Assembly: GCF_905475465.1 (NCBI RefSeq)
Contig: NC_062239.1
Span: 1 to 64,000, forward strand
Reading direction: 5' to 3'
From: Pieris napi
Taxonomy: Eukaryota; Arthropoda; Insecta; Lepidoptera; Pieridae
Length of the DNA: 64,000 nucleotides
Part shown: positions 31,142 to 43,200 of the stretch, piece by piece
Layout: every line of letters begins with the position of its first letter
Numbering within the stretch: the first letter of the stretch is position 1
The notes under the pieces: generated by a model
Database searches by the model: none
Seen by the model: only the letters and a program-made list of their open reading frames with translations
What the model was told of the DNA's origin: nothing
Position numbers and translations under genes: made by a program

Positions 31142-34100
31142 ATGCACAAAAACATTAAATTCATTCAGGCGAACCTTGACCGGTCTCGCAACGCCACTCA
31201 AGAATTCAAACACCACTTTATCACAAATAAACTCGACATCGCCATCATATCCGAACCCTACACATACAATAACACAGTTAAAAATATTGCAGGCCTCCGC
31301 GTGTTTCAGTCCGATTCGGCGAACACAACGAAAGCCTGCATTATAACCCGCACAGACATCAACGCACACATCATATCTCAATACACCACAGGGAATATAG
31401 TAGTTATTGCTATACCCACTAAAACAAAAACTCTATACATTGCGTCGGTTTACGTTGAACCGAAAACCGACACCAACAACACCCTAGACATACTAGACAC
31501 ATTCACAAAAACATACACTAACTCAAACATCGTAATTGGCGGCGACTTTAACGCGTGGCACCAACTCTGGGGCAGCCCCCGTAATAACCCACGGGGACAA
31601 CAATTAATAGACACATTAAACTCCAACGATCTCTACATAAACAACACAGGTAACACACCCACTTTCCAAACAATAACACACGGAACGGAGAGGTCATCTA
31701 TCATCGACCTCACGCTCTCATCCACACATACATACCACCAAATACACAAATGGGAGGTAAAACAGCGCCTATTTCCATCCACACAACATAATCCTATAGG
31801 ATTCGTATTGGATTGCCAAACGGATCCTATACCACACGCCACTAATAATAGCACATTTAAATACAACACCAGCAAGGCAAATTGGCACACTTTCAAAGAA
31901 AGACTCCACACATTAATAACTCAAAAACACACGCTTAAAACAAATATATCTACACTATCACCACAACAGTTAGACGAGTTTGTTCTATCCCTCACTGACA
32001 CAATAAATAACGCCTGCTTGGAATCTTTCGCAATCAAAGCAGGATTGAGAAAGCCTCAGGCACCCTGGTGGAATGAAAACCTCGAACACCTGAAAAATAA
32101 ATGCATTAGCCTACACCACAAAATAAACACACACTCAAAACACAAGCGTACACCTCCTACAGACCTAATAAACACGTATCACGAGACAAAACTCATATAC
32201 ACACAAACACTAAGGAAAGCATCTACAGACCACTTTAGACTATTCTGTAACGCACAAGGTGCAGAAGACGTGTGGTCTATAACTAACAGACTACTTAAAT
32301 CAAACAACTCTATTCAACCCCGCACCCTTAAGGTAAACAACAAATACACAAGCAACGAGGAGGAGACATCACAAGCACTTCTTACACATTTTTATCCCGA
32401 CGACGTCCCGGATACGGACGTCAGACACACACATATGCGCAGTAATTCCAGTTCACTACCCGACACGGAGGACGACCCTCCCTTCACCACATCTGAAATC
32501 CTATATGCAATAGACTCCATCCGCCATACCAAAGCACCAGGCAATGATCACCTCACCAGCGACATCTGCCTGGTGTTCGCCCGTAACTACCCGGAATTAA
32601 TCACCAACTTAATGAATCGCTGCTTACAGACCTCACATTTTCCAACCCCTTGGAAAGAGGCAATTGTTAAAATTATCCCCAAACCAAACAAATTAGATTA
32701 CACTAGCCTAAGCTCCTTCCGACCCATAGGGTTAATCCCTGTGTTCGGGAAAGTGTTGGAAAAGCTATTCACTAAACGCCTTACCTACAACGCGCATAAA
32801 CTTAAATTACTGAACCGATCGCAATACGGCTTCACCGAACAAACTGGCACAACACACGCTTTACACAAAACTCTCGATATCATACGCAACGCTAAACAAA
32901 ACAAACAACACACAATAGCCGTATCCCTCGATATCAAGGCCGCGTTTGACAACGCTTGGTGGCCGGCCGTATTGAGTGGATTAAGAGCGGTAAAATGCCC
33001 ACTTAACATATTCAAACTAATACAAAACTACCTAACAGATAGAACAGTAACACACCAAATGGGCAACACACGCACCACACGAACTACACAAAAGGGATGC
33101 ATCCAGGGGTCGGCTTGCGGTCCGATACTCTGGAACATTATCCTTAACTCACTACTCAACACTCCACTCCCACCAGGGTGCAACATTCAAGCCTTCGCCG
33201 ACGACGTTCTACTAGTAATAACAGATACAGACATCAATACACTCGAGCATAAAACGAATATCACATTAAACGCAATAAAAGAATGGGGCGACGGAGTTAA
33301 ACTTCAGTTCGGCCCCGAAAAAACCCAAATGATCGCCTTTTCCAAACAGGCACAAAAGTGCAAAATAACCTTTAATCACACTCCACTACAGTTCACTCAT
33401 AAAATCAAATATCTAGGTATCATTTTGGACAATAAACTTAATTTCAAACATCACATCACATATATAACCGCCAAAGCAACACATATTTTTAACAAACTAA
33501 CAATATTTACACGACCCACTTGGGGACCACACCCAGAAAACATCAGGCTCATTTATAAAATGGTCATAGAACCAATAATTACATACGGCGCATCTATTTG
33601 GGGCCATGCGGCCAACAAAAGATATAACAAAAAATTGCTAAGTAAGACACAAAGGGGGTTCGCTCTGCGAACTACCAGAGCTTTTAAAAACGTCTCCACC
33701 AATGCTGCCGTCGCTCTTGCGGGGTTCGTTCCCTTAGATCTTAAGGTCCTCGAGTCCTGCGAGATCGAGGGGGCACGTATCAAAGGCGTAAGCAAATACA
33801 TACCGGATGACATCCCAGTTGAACGACCAACACTATTCACCGAACTCCTACACCCCGCTTCCAGACCGCTCATCAAATACAGAACACACAAAAACAACCT
33901 CGACAAACACACGGCAAACAACACAATTAACATATACACAGACGGGAGCAAGCAAGAGGCGGGGCAAACAGGAGCCGCTTACGTTGCTTACTCCCCAAAC
34001 AACACGCAAATCATACACAAATGGAAGCGGAAGCTACACCCAACATGTACGGTGTTCCAAGCCGAACTGGTTGCTATAAAGGGAGCCAGCGACTGGGCCA

Positions 34101-34822
34101 TCGCACATTCACTTAAACAACACAACAAAAACATACACTCGTACACAATCAATTCCGATTCTATGGCCGCGCTACAAGCGATCGGCCAAACAAACAACAC
34201 ACACAACATAATCACAAGCATACACAAAAATATTGCCAACAACTCACACATCAACATTAAGTTCAACTGGGTAAAAGGTCACGCCGGTATAGCTGGCAAC
34301 GAGGCGGCCGATGAGGCGGCCAAATCAGCCGCAAACTCCCATTCGAAATACTTTTACACACAATGCCCGATGGCATACATCAAACAGCGGGCCAAACAAG
34401 ATACCGCCAGACTGTGGGACAAACGGTTTACCGACGAACCCACAGCTAAACACACTAAACACCTTTTACAAAGCATCAACAATATCAACACATTTATTAA
34501 ACTATATCCCACTACATTTCAAATCACACAGCTACTCACTGGGCATTCCTTCGCCAAAGATCACCTAAAACGCTTCCACATCACAGACAACGACACATGC
34601 CCTTGCGACACAAACACTACACAAACACTCCAACACTTAATAGAGGAATGCCCACGCTTCGAACGCCTTAGATACAGTCACTTACAGAAAAATAGAAAAT
34701 CCCACAACCCCTACTCCCTAATCGACAACAAACCCCAAACCATAGAATCCCTTCTAAGCATGGTCGCTAAGATTATAGATGCCATCAAAGATTACAATAA
34801 CCCACAAATAACAGGCTCGTAA
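31142..34822 (+). CDS. Element B ORF2: endonuclease-reverse transcriptase-RNase H
   Basis: 1226 residues, intact. Endonuclease: IQANLDRS at the start, SEPY near 38-40, GGDFNA 133-138; the usual SDH is TQH at 214-216, so the Asp is replaced by Gln while His is kept. RT: KAPGNDHL, FRPIGLIPVFGKVLEKL, SLDIKAAFDNAWW, CIQGSACGP, FADD at 685-688. RNase H: TDGS with Asp 934, QAEL, NSDSMAAL and NWVKGHAG...EAADE supply the four acidic residues. A C-terminal CPCD...H...C finger closes the protein. Expected role: target-primed reverse transcription into CCTAA/TTAGG repeats. It follows ORF1 by two bases. Confidence 0.93.
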   Translation: MHKNIKFIQANLDRSRNATQEFKHHFITNKLDIAIISEPYTYNNTVKNIAGLRVFQSDSANTTKACIITRTDINAHIISQYTTGNIVVIAIPTKTKTLYIASVYVEPKTDTNNTLDILDTFTKTYTNSNIVIGGDFNAWHQLWGSPRNNPRGQQLIDTLNSNDLYINNTGNTPTFQTITHGTERSSIIDLTLSSTHTYHQIHKWEVKQRLFPSTQHNPIGFVLDCQTDPIPHATNNSTFKYNTSKANWHTFKERLHTLITQKHTLKTNISTLSPQQLDEFVLSLTDTINNACLESFAIKAGLRKPQAPWWNENLEHLKNKCISLHHKINTHSKHKRTPPTDLINTYHETKLIYTQTLRKASTDHFRLFCNAQGAEDVWSITNRLLKSNNSIQPRTLKVNNKYTSNEEETSQALLTHFYPDDVPDTDVRHTHMRSNSSSLPDTEDDPPFTTSEILYAIDSIRHTKAPGNDHLTSDICLVFARNYPELITNLMNRCLQTSHFPTPWKEAIVKIIPKPNKLDYTSLSSFRPIGLIPVFGKVLEKLFTKRLTYNAHKLKLLNRSQYGFTEQTGTTHALHKTLDIIRNAKQNKQHTIAVSLDIKAAFDNAWWPAVLSGLRAVKCPLNIFKLIQNYLTDRTVTHQMGNTRTTRTTQKGCIQGSACGPILWNIILNSLLNTPLPPGCNIQAFADDVLLVITDTDINTLEHKTNITLNAIKEWGDGVKLQFGPEKTQMIAFSKQAQKCKITFNHTPLQFTHKIKYLGIILDNKLNFKHHITYITAKATHIFNKLTIFTRPTWGPHPENIRLIYKMVIEPIITYGASIWGHAANKRYNKKLLSKTQRGFALRTTRAFKNVSTNAAVALAGFVPLDLKVLESCEIEGARIKGVSKYIPDDIPVERPTLFTELLHPASRPLIKYRTHKNNLDKHTANNTINIYTDGSKQEAGQTGAAYVAYSPNNTQIIHKWKRKLHPTCTVFQAELVAIKGASDWAIAHSLKQHNKNIHSYTINSDSMAALQAIGQTNNTHNIITSIHKNIANNSHINIKFNWVKGHAGIAGNEAADEAAKSAANSHSKYFYTQCPMAYIKQRAKQDTARLWDKRFTDEPTAKHTKHLLQSINNINTFIKLYPTTFQITQLLTGHSFAKDHLKRFHITDNDTCPCDTNTTQTLQHLIEECPRFERLRYSHLQKNRKSHNPYSLIDNKPQTIESLLSMVAKIIDAIKDYNNPQITGS

Positions 34823-35550
34823 TCCACCCCAACTCAATCGTTATTTTGTTATTTTTACCATTGCCATATTTAGCCTTTAATTTACATGTAAAATATTCTT
34901 AAAGTATTGTTATCACAGAGTATAATGCTCATAATATGTGAACTTAAACCTATACAACAATTGTTAATTTTAAAACAACCTTACATTACGTTAATCATAA
35001 GACCTTTATATTTAGATTTTACTTTATATTTTACTTTAGCACTGTATTCATCCATCATAATATATTTAATACCAATCTAACAACAAAGAAATAGTTTGTA
35101 ATTTTTTACCATTACCATATTATAAGCCTTTACTTGAAATGTACAATATTCTCCTCTTGCATACATTAAAGCATTGTTGTTATTACAGAGTATAATGATC
35201 ATAATATATGGAATTAAACTTATATAATAATTGTCAATTTAAAAAACAACCTTACATTAATACGTTAACCATAAGACCCTTATATTCAGATTTTAGTTTA
35301 TATTTCATTTTATCACTGTATTCATCCATCATAATATAATGTAACATAAATGTAACAACAAAGAAATGTATTAGCTCATAATACCCTAACACCTAAGATT
35401 TTTGTAATTAGCTTAGTAACTTTAACGTAACTTAACCAAAATTGTAAACAAATTGACTTATAAAAGTCACTTTTATATTTTTTACCATAATTACCCTTCT
35501 AAAATATTAATAAAACTTTGTATAATTAGTTATAAGAAATTAGTTTATAA

Positions 35551-35632
35551 GACGCGGACTCTAATCGGGTGGTTGAGGGAAGGAAATTGTATCAAATAGC
35601 AAAAACAACCCTCAACCACCCTACCCATGTCC
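35551..35632 (+). promoter_or_regulatory. 3'UTR hairpin, single copy in B
   Basis: GGTGGTTGAGGG...ATTGTATCAAATAGC...CCCTCAACCACC folds into a stem with a conserved loop TTGTATC-AATAGCA. Outer flanks gcggact and tgtcc can pair further. One copy here and in F; many copies in D and E. Confidence 0.6.
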
Positions 35633-35697
35633 AAACCAAATAATTGTATTTTCTAAATAAAACACTTGTACTGAAAAACTCAATTATAGATTAGCTT

Positions 35698-35743
35698 CCT
35701 CGGCCCCGGGGCGTAAGTCGCCGGGGAGGTAGGCCCACTAGCA

Positions 35744-35745
<2 letters not shown>
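35698..35745 (+). promoter_or_regulatory. Terminal GC hairpin plus GTAGGCC motif (B)
   Basis: CCCCGG-N11-CCGGGG stem-loop followed by AGGTAGGCC, ending a few bases before the poly(A). Shared by B, C, D, E and F (weaker in A); probable RT recognition signal. Confidence 0.6.
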
Positions 35746-35794
<49 letters not shown>

Positions 35795-35797
<3 letters not shown>

Positions 35798-35991
35798 AAC
35801 CTAACCTAACCTAACCTAACCTAACCTAACCTAACCTAACCTAACCTAACCTAACCTAACCTAACCTAACCTAACCTAACCTAACCTAACCTAACCTAAC
35901 CTAACCTAACCTAACCTAACCTAACCTAACCTAACCTAACCTAACCTAACCTAACCTAACCTAACCTAACCTAACCTAACCTAACCTAACC
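35795..35991. repeat. Telomeric (CCTAA)n tract
   Basis: CCTAA array between B and C. Confidence 0.97.
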
Positions 35992-38878
35992 AACCGTCGC
36001 ACTCCCCCCGCCGAAGAGTAAACACTCAAAACGTTTCGCTCCGCGCTTTAAAAATCATAAAAATAGTATTTTTTAAGTGTTTTAAAAAGTGTTATACATA
36101 TTCGTAATCAGCTTAAAATCGTGATTCTAATGATACCACTCTCGAAGTGATAAGTGCAAAATTGGAAAAATTTCCATATAAAATACTAACATAACCTTAT
36201 TTTAGGTTATAGTTTTTTTAGTATTTCGAGTGCGACTCCAAATCTAGATCGGTGACACAGTGATTTTCTTATACCATTGGAAGTGGAATTTTAGTGTGCA
36301 AGTGTGTGCAAAATATTGGATTTTACAAAACAGGTTTCATATTTTTTATACACTTTTAAAGATAAAACACGTGGCCACCACGTGGTGGCCAACTTTTTAA
36401 CCAACAGTGCTACAATCTTGTGTGATACACCATTAGAACCGCCGTTCAAAGGGCTTTTATCTGATATATAGTGCACCTTCCGGAAACCCACCAGACCCCA
36501 GATAACTGTTATTTGCAGAAAGTGGTAAATTTTAAATAACTTTGCAACCTTATAACTTTTTAACAAGATCTGTGATATACCTTTTTTAAACCACCATTAA
36601 ACAGCAGACATAATCAAGATTCATCGTGCAAAATTTCACAATTTTCTACGCACATTTACATATTTTTCTGAATTTTCTTCTGGAAAAGGGCCGGCGACGC
36701 CATTCGCACCTAAGTTGGTAACCGTCCTGGAGGCCAAACGGTGCGTCTGATCGAAAAACTAAGCAAATTTTCGTTCACTCTGTGTGAAGCAGTTTTATGG
36801 GTAACTGACCTGGTGACACTGCAAGATCCGGTCTACCTGAAGGTCCAGCGACTCTTTTAGTGATAACCCTGGCCCCTGCAGGGTCAGAGAGGAACCTTTA
36901 ACATATTCGAAATCAGCACTTCCTACTGCACAATAGCATATAAGAAACATAATTAAAATAAGTAAATTTCACAATTTAAATAATTTTCTTAACAACAATA
37001 AGTTTATTAAATCTTTATCAACTTTTTAACCGGCCGTACCAGAATCTTGTGCCATACTTCATTAGAACCGCCGTTCAAAGGGCTTTCATTTAATATATTA
37101 ATACAAGTAAATTTCATAATTTAAATAATTTCCATAACAAAAATAATTTTATTAAATTTTTATCAACTTTTTAACCGGCCGTGCCAGAACCTTATGCCAT
37201 ACATCATTAGAACCGCCGTTCAAAGGGCTTTCATTTAATATATTAATACAAGTAAATTTCATAATTTAAATAATTTTCTTAACAAAAATAAATTTTATTA
37301 AATTTTTATCAACTTTTAACCGGCCGTGCCGGAATCTTATGCCATACATCATTAGAACCGCCGTTCAAAGGGCTTTCATTTAATATATTAATACAAGTCA
37401 ATTTCATAATTTAAATAATTTTCATAACAAAAATAATTAAATTAATATCTTTAAAAAATTTTCCTTCGTTTTTGACTCTTTTCTATAATCTGTTTACAAA
37501 CCATCAAATAGAGCTTATTATAAAACACATTAAAATACATAAAGTGCTTAATTTAAATTAAATAATATCTTTTATATAACAACCTTTTTAAACAACATAT
37601 TTGATAAAAATCGTAATAATACCTATAAAAGTATCTTTCTCGCTTATTAATAACCTGTTTATGCACCACTTGATAAAACTAATTCTAGTGCACTTTAATC
37701 TACATAAAAGAATTAATAAAAATAAAACTCCATCCGTTTAATAACAGATTTATCTTAGTAAATATCCCTGTAACCGTAACATTATACCTTCTCAACTATA
37801 AATTGTAGACAAATAAAATTCACACAAACGAGTACTAATATAGATATAAGAAAGAGTACTAATAAAGTTAGATTTCATATTTCAACAAATTTTCTCTTAT
37901 AAAAAATTGTAAACTTTCACTAAAATTAACATATACGAAAAATTGTCTAGCGCTAGTTAACAACTTATTGGTATATGACTTGTTAGAACCTATTAGGGTG
38001 TATATTATCATATACAAACCATCAAACAGAGCTTATTATAAAACACACTAAAATACACAAAGTGCTTAATTTAAATTAAATATTATCTTTTATATAACAA
38101 CCTCTCCAAACAACATATCTGATAAAAATTGTAATAATACCTATAAAAGTATATTTCTTGCTTATTAATAACCTGTTTATGCACCACTTGATAAAACTAA
38201 TTCTAGTGCACATTAACCTACATAAAAGAATTAATAAAAATAAAATTTCATCTGTTTAATAACGTATTTATCTTAGTAAACATCCCTGTAACTGTAACAC
38301 TACACCTTCTCAACTATAAATTATAGACAAATAAAATTCACACAAACGAGTACTAAAATAGATATAAGAAAGAGTACTTATAAAGTTAGATTTCATATTT
38401 CAACAAATTTTCTCTTATAAAAAAAAAAAAAAAAATTGTAAACTTTCACTAAAACTAACATATACGAAAAATCGTCTAGCGCTAGTCAACAACTTGTTTG
38501 TATATGACTTATTAGAACCTATTAGGGAGTATATTATCATATACAAACCATCAAACAGAGCTTATTATAAAACACGTTAAAATACACAAAGTGCTTAATT
38601 TAAATTAAATATTATTTATATAACAACCTCTTTAAACAACATATCTGAAAAAATCGTAATAATACCTATAAAAGTATCTTTCTTGCTTATTAATAACCTG
38701 TTTGTGCACCATTTGATAAAACTAATTCTAGTGCACATTAATCTACATAAAAGAATTAATAAAAATAAAATCTCATCCGTTTAATAACATCTTTATCTTA
38801 GTAAATATCTCTGTAACCGTTACATTGCACCTTCTCAATTATAAACTGTAAACAAATAAAATTCACACAAACGAAGAC
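35992..38878 (+). other. Element C 5'UTR built of two tandem repeat sets
   Basis: Set 1 (about 36380-37430) has units near 36400, 37020, 37150 and 37300 carrying ccgttcaaagggctt preceded by cattagaaccg. Set 2 has three units of about 520-530 bp beginning at 37501, 38019 and 38548, each starting ccatcaaa-agagcttatt. The ORF1 ATG lies at the end of the third, shortened unit, at the point where the other two read cacacaaacgagtacta. Non-coding and AT-rich. Confidence 0.75.
36036..36045 (+). promoter_or_regulatory. Shared 5'-end 10-mer TCGCTCCGCG (C)
   Basis: At +45 to +54 from the C 5' end; the rest of the C leader is unlike B/E/F, so conservation of this 10-mer stands out. Confidence 0.5.
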
Positions 38879-40240
38879 ATGTTTGGCCTCAGAACCCCAA
38901 CTAAAAACAAGCCATCGCCATCCACGAGCGTAACGAACAAAGAAACCGAGGCAGAATTGCCCTCCGCACGAGAGCCTGCCCTGACCCCGGTTAACGAAGC
39001 GCAAACAAGTATGGGGGAAAAGGCGACCATCTTATCACAAACAGAAGAGAGTAGGAAAATAGTAAACAAAGTATATAGATCCCGTATAACGGAGGCAGCG
39101 GCGTTACAACAAAGTGCGCTCGCACAACTTAACGCTGCGAGGAATCTAAAGGGTGATATAAAAACCGCAGTATCGGTCGCGGTTAAAAGGTTGTATGAGT
39201 TGGTGCGAGACGGAGAGCTCCACGGGAAAGATAGGAAAGATGAAATCACGAATGAAGCGAAACCTGACAAAACAGACAAGCTAGAGGAAAAAATCAGAAG
39301 GATGGAGGAACTGATGGAAAACAACTCGAGAAGGCAGGAAAGCTTTGAGAAAACGGTCACAGAAAGTGAGGACAGAATCATGGCAAAGCTGGGGGAAATC
39401 CGCAGCTATGCAGAAGTAGCAGCAGTTGCGAGAACCGAGCCGAGGAATGACTGTGCCAGAACCGCAATCAATGACCGACCGGACCGGACCGGACTGTATT
39501 CTCTGATTGTCGAGCCCGGAGAGGAGACCGAGGCGGCAGAGGACACAGTCCAGAAAATTAGGTGCTCCCTTAAGGCAAAAGACCACGGATACAAAATTGA
39601 AAAGCTCCAAAAGATAAAGGGAGGGAAAGTGGTCATCGGTTGCGGTACTGAAGAAGAACGGAAAAGGGTCAGGGAAAGGATAACGCATGAAGATAATGGT
39701 CTTACGGTAAAGGAACTCAACAACAAAAATCCTCTGGTGAGATTTAAAGACTTATTAAAGTATAACACCATTGATGATATCAAGAAAGCCCTCCAAACCC
39801 AAAATAAGACAACGACCGGAAACCTTACCGGGGAGGACTGGGTGATGACGGAAAAGCACCGCCAAAACGCTAGAAATACGCACGAGTGCCACGTCATCGT
39901 GCAGGTCTCCCCGGGGATGTGGAAAGCGCTGACCCGGGCGGAGAAGGTACACATTGACCTCCAGAGGGTTTGGGTAGAGGATCGGTCCCCCCTTGTACAG
40001 TGCTCTAAATGTCTCGGATACGGTCACACGAGGAAGCACTGCCAAACTGAAAAACTAACCTGCTCCCAATGCACAGGGGAGCACCTGAGGGCTGACTGCC
40101 CAAATAAAGAAAAGACACCTGAATGCGCAAATTGCAGAAGAGAAGGAATTAACAACGCAGACCACAGTGCGTTTAGCCCTGAATGCCCAGTGCGTAGAAA
40201 GTGGGATGTGCTGGCTAGAAGGTCAGTACAATACTGCTAA
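38879..40240 (+). CDS. Element C ORF1: Gag-like RNA-binding protein
   Basis: 453 residues, start MFGLRTPTKNKPSPSTS. A charged N-terminal half contains likely coiled-coil segments (AALQQSALAQLNAARNLKG; KLEEKIRRMEELMENNSRRQ). A central region may be RNA-binding, and the C-terminal zinc knuckles are CSKCLGYGHTRKHC, CSQCTGEHLRADC and CANC...H...C, ending RRSVQYC. It is clearly a different lineage from the MLPRTPPK proteins of B, D, E and F, though the domain order is the same. It probably binds element RNA. Its last 35 nt overlap an ORF2 ATG in another frame. Confidence 0.9.
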   Translation: MFGLRTPTKNKPSPSTSVTNKETEAELPSAREPALTPVNEAQTSMGEKATILSQTEESRKIVNKVYRSRITEAAALQQSALAQLNAARNLKGDIKTAVSVAVKRLYELVRDGELHGKDRKDEITNEAKPDKTDKLEEKIRRMEELMENNSRRQESFEKTVTESEDRIMAKLGEIRSYAEVAAVARTEPRNDCARTAINDRPDRTGLYSLIVEPGEETEAAEDTVQKIRCSLKAKDHGYKIEKLQKIKGGKVVIGCGTEEERKRVRERITHEDNGLTVKELNNKNPLVRFKDLLKYNTIDDIKKALQTQNKTTTGNLTGEDWVMTEKHRQNARNTHECHVIVQVSPGMWKALTRAEKVHIDLQRVWVEDRSPLVQCSKCLGYGHTRKHCQTEKLTCSQCTGEHLRADCPNKEKTPECANCRREGINNADHSAFSPECPVRRKWDVLARRSVQYC

Positions 40241-43200
40241 AGTTCTCCCAAGCAAAATCAAAGTAATGCAAGCGAATGTACAAAGATCAGCAGTTGTCAC
40301 GGAAGAGCTAATCTTCGAGGCCAAGAAACAGGGCATCTCCATCTTGCTTGTACAAGAGCCTTACATCGGAGCGGTTCGAAGTATGAAGAACTACACGGGT
40401 ACTAGAGTATATCAACATACTGGATCTGGCAATCATATCAAAGCGGCGATTGTCATACTAGACAACAACATACATATCACACAACACCCCGAGATATCCA
40501 GCCCGAATATGATTGCCATATCTATAGACACAGAAAAAGGAAAGCTTAATCTAGTCTCGATATACTTCGAACCGTATCCGAACCCCCTAAGTCCGCACCT
40601 CCAGACATTAAAACAAGCCATCGAAAAATTAGGTCGAAGAACGATAGTAGGAGGTGACATAAACGCGAGGAACGTCTGGTGGGGGGACAGAATAACGAAT
40701 GAGAGGGGGGAAGAAGCAGAAACGACTTTCCACAGCGCCGGACTAGAAATATTAAACCAGGGCGGGACACCAACATTTAACACTAATAGAGGAAATACAT
40801 TATACACTAGCTGCGTCGACGTCACTGTAGCCACACCTGACCTCCTCGGTCTCATTGTAAACTGGAGGGTGGACCAGAGTGTGACCAGTTCAGATCATAA
40901 TGCCATCCAGTTTGAGATCACCTCACAGATCAAAATGGATGATGGACACGCGAGATCTACTAGAGTATACAATGTTCGGAAAGCAAATTGGACCCACTTT
41001 CGTGCGAAATTCAAACAGTTGCTTTCTGAACACCAACTCACATCACATAACATCAACACCCTAAACTCCACTACACTTCTAGAAAACACTATAGTACAAT
41101 ACACACAGTTAATCACAGACACTTGCGACACACACATTCCAAAAATTAAAGTACAGAGGAAACACACAACCCCCCCCTGGTGGACAGAAGAGCTAGTTCA
41201 AATGAAGAAAAACGTCCTAAAAATGAGGAGGAAAATCAGATACTGCTCTGCTATCCGCCGACCTACTGTTATAGAGCGATACAGCAAGGCGAAGCAGGAA
41301 TACCTGGAAGCAGTAAATAAGAATAAACTGGAAAGTTGGAAGAGCTTCTGCGAAAAGCAAGATGGAGAAAGCCTGTGGGATGGCATCTACAGGGTAATCA
41401 GGAAAACGAACGTAAAACAAATTGATCAACAACTTGTTAAGGACGGTGTGACACTCTCCTACCAGGACTCGGCGCAGTACCTGGCGGAAACCTTTTTCCC
41501 GGAAGATACGAGCGCACGAGAGACTCTCTGGCACACAGAAATGCGGATAAAAGCCGCAAGAATAGAAGAATCGAGTCATGATAACAACCATGACCCGCCT
41601 TTTACGCCCAAAGAACTAGCGGAGTGTGCCAAGAGTTTTAACCCCAAAAAGGCCCCTGGAGGTGATGGATTAACGTCAGACATCTGTGGCGAAGCAATTT
41701 TTGCGGACCCAGACGTTTTCCTGGCACTGGCGAATAGATGCCTCGACCTGGGATACTTCCCCAGTATCTGGAAAAAGGCCACAGTAATTGTCCTCAAAAA
41801 ACCAGGAAAAGATGACTATAATCAACCTAAATCATACCGACCAATCGGACTTTTACCAGTACTGGGCAAAATAATAGAAAAAATGATGGTAAAAAGACTC
41901 AACTGGCACCTGATCCCCCGTCTCTCCCTCAAGCAATATGGATTCATGCCACAGCGTGGTACCGAGGACGCCCTCTATACCCTTATGAGAAAAATCAAAT
42001 TAGGCCTAAGTAATAAAAAATTAATAACACTAATATCACTGGACATAGAGGGTGCCTTTGATAACGCCTGGTGGCCGGCCATTTGTGTGAGACTTACTGA
42101 AGAGCGTTGTCCACCAAACCTGGCACTACTAGTACGCAACTATCTCGGCGACAGGGAGGTCCGCGTCGTCTACGGAGGAGCCGTAGCGGCCAGACCAACA
42201 AACAAAGGCTGCGTACAAGGATCCATCAGCGGACCCACCCTGTGGAACCTGCTGTTGGACCCACTGCTACAAACATTAGAGAGAGCCGGAGTGTATGCGC
42301 AGGCCTTCGCGGATGACGTGGTCCTCCTGTTCGAGTCCAACACGGCGCTAGAAACAGAAAAATTAGCAAACGACGCACTCACGCAGATTTGCGAGTGGGG
42401 ACACAAAAACAAATTAAGATTCGCCCCCGCAAAAACCAAGGCGATGCTCATGACAAATAAACTTAAATATGACACACCACGACTCAACATGGACGGCACA
42501 CTAATACATATGTCGAACAGCGTGAAGATATTGGGCTTGACAATAGACCATAAGATCACCTTTAGCGAACATATTAACGCAGCTTGCAATAAAGCCATCG
42601 GCCTCTACAAACAGGTATCCAAGGCAGCTAGGGTGAGCTGGGGACTCAGTCCGGAAATTATTAAAATAATATATACGGCTGTAGTCGAGCCCATTGTCCT
42701 CTACGCGGCTAATGCATGGGCAGACGCGGCGAATAAGGCATACATTATTAAAAAACTAGATACGGTACAGAGAAGCTTTGCCATCAAAATATGTAGGGCA
42801 TACAGAACAACTCCACTCAGCTCCCTCAGATTGCTGTCAGGTTTGCTCCCCCTAGACCTAAGAGCACACGAAAACAAATCCTTATATGAAATTAAAAAGG
42901 GATACACGGCCTGCGAGCACCTGAAAGGAGCCGAGGTGGAAATAAAAACACCTTTCTGCAAAACTTCCCATCCGGCAACGGCAGCATTGGAATATGTTAT
43001 CCTGTCCAATGAAGAACTTACAATAAACGGTAGTAGTCTACAAATATATACGGATGGTAGCAAGACGGAAGAAGGGGTGGGTGCTGCGATCTCCCTTTGG
43101 AAAGGAGACATTGAAATAAAGAGCCAAAAGCTGCATCTGGCACATTTTTGCACTGTGTACCAAGCAGAGCTGATGGCGTTAAAAAGAGCGGCGCAACTAG

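Larger units (their letters stand above)
34823..35745 (+). other. Element B 3'UTR with a tandem duplication of about 255 bp
   Basis: AT-rich, non-coding. Two diverged copies of one block (about 34848-35093 and 35100-35372) share ttaccattgccatat, the acagagtataatg motif, and catccatcataatat. The same duplication occurs in F. Hairpins follow near the end and an AATAAA-like signal lies near 35655. Confidence 0.75.
28537..35794 (+). mobile_element. B: full-length TRAS-like element
   Basis: Starts agtccgcgtccaaacgcc directly after CTAACC and ends in a 49-nt poly(A) (35746-35794) followed by CCTAACC. It has a long 5'UTR, intact ORF1 and ORF2 separated by two bases, and a 3'UTR with two hairpins. 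The 5' end agrees with E and F, so it is taken as complete. With F it looks like an autonomous, potentially active member of its family. Confidence 0.92.
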
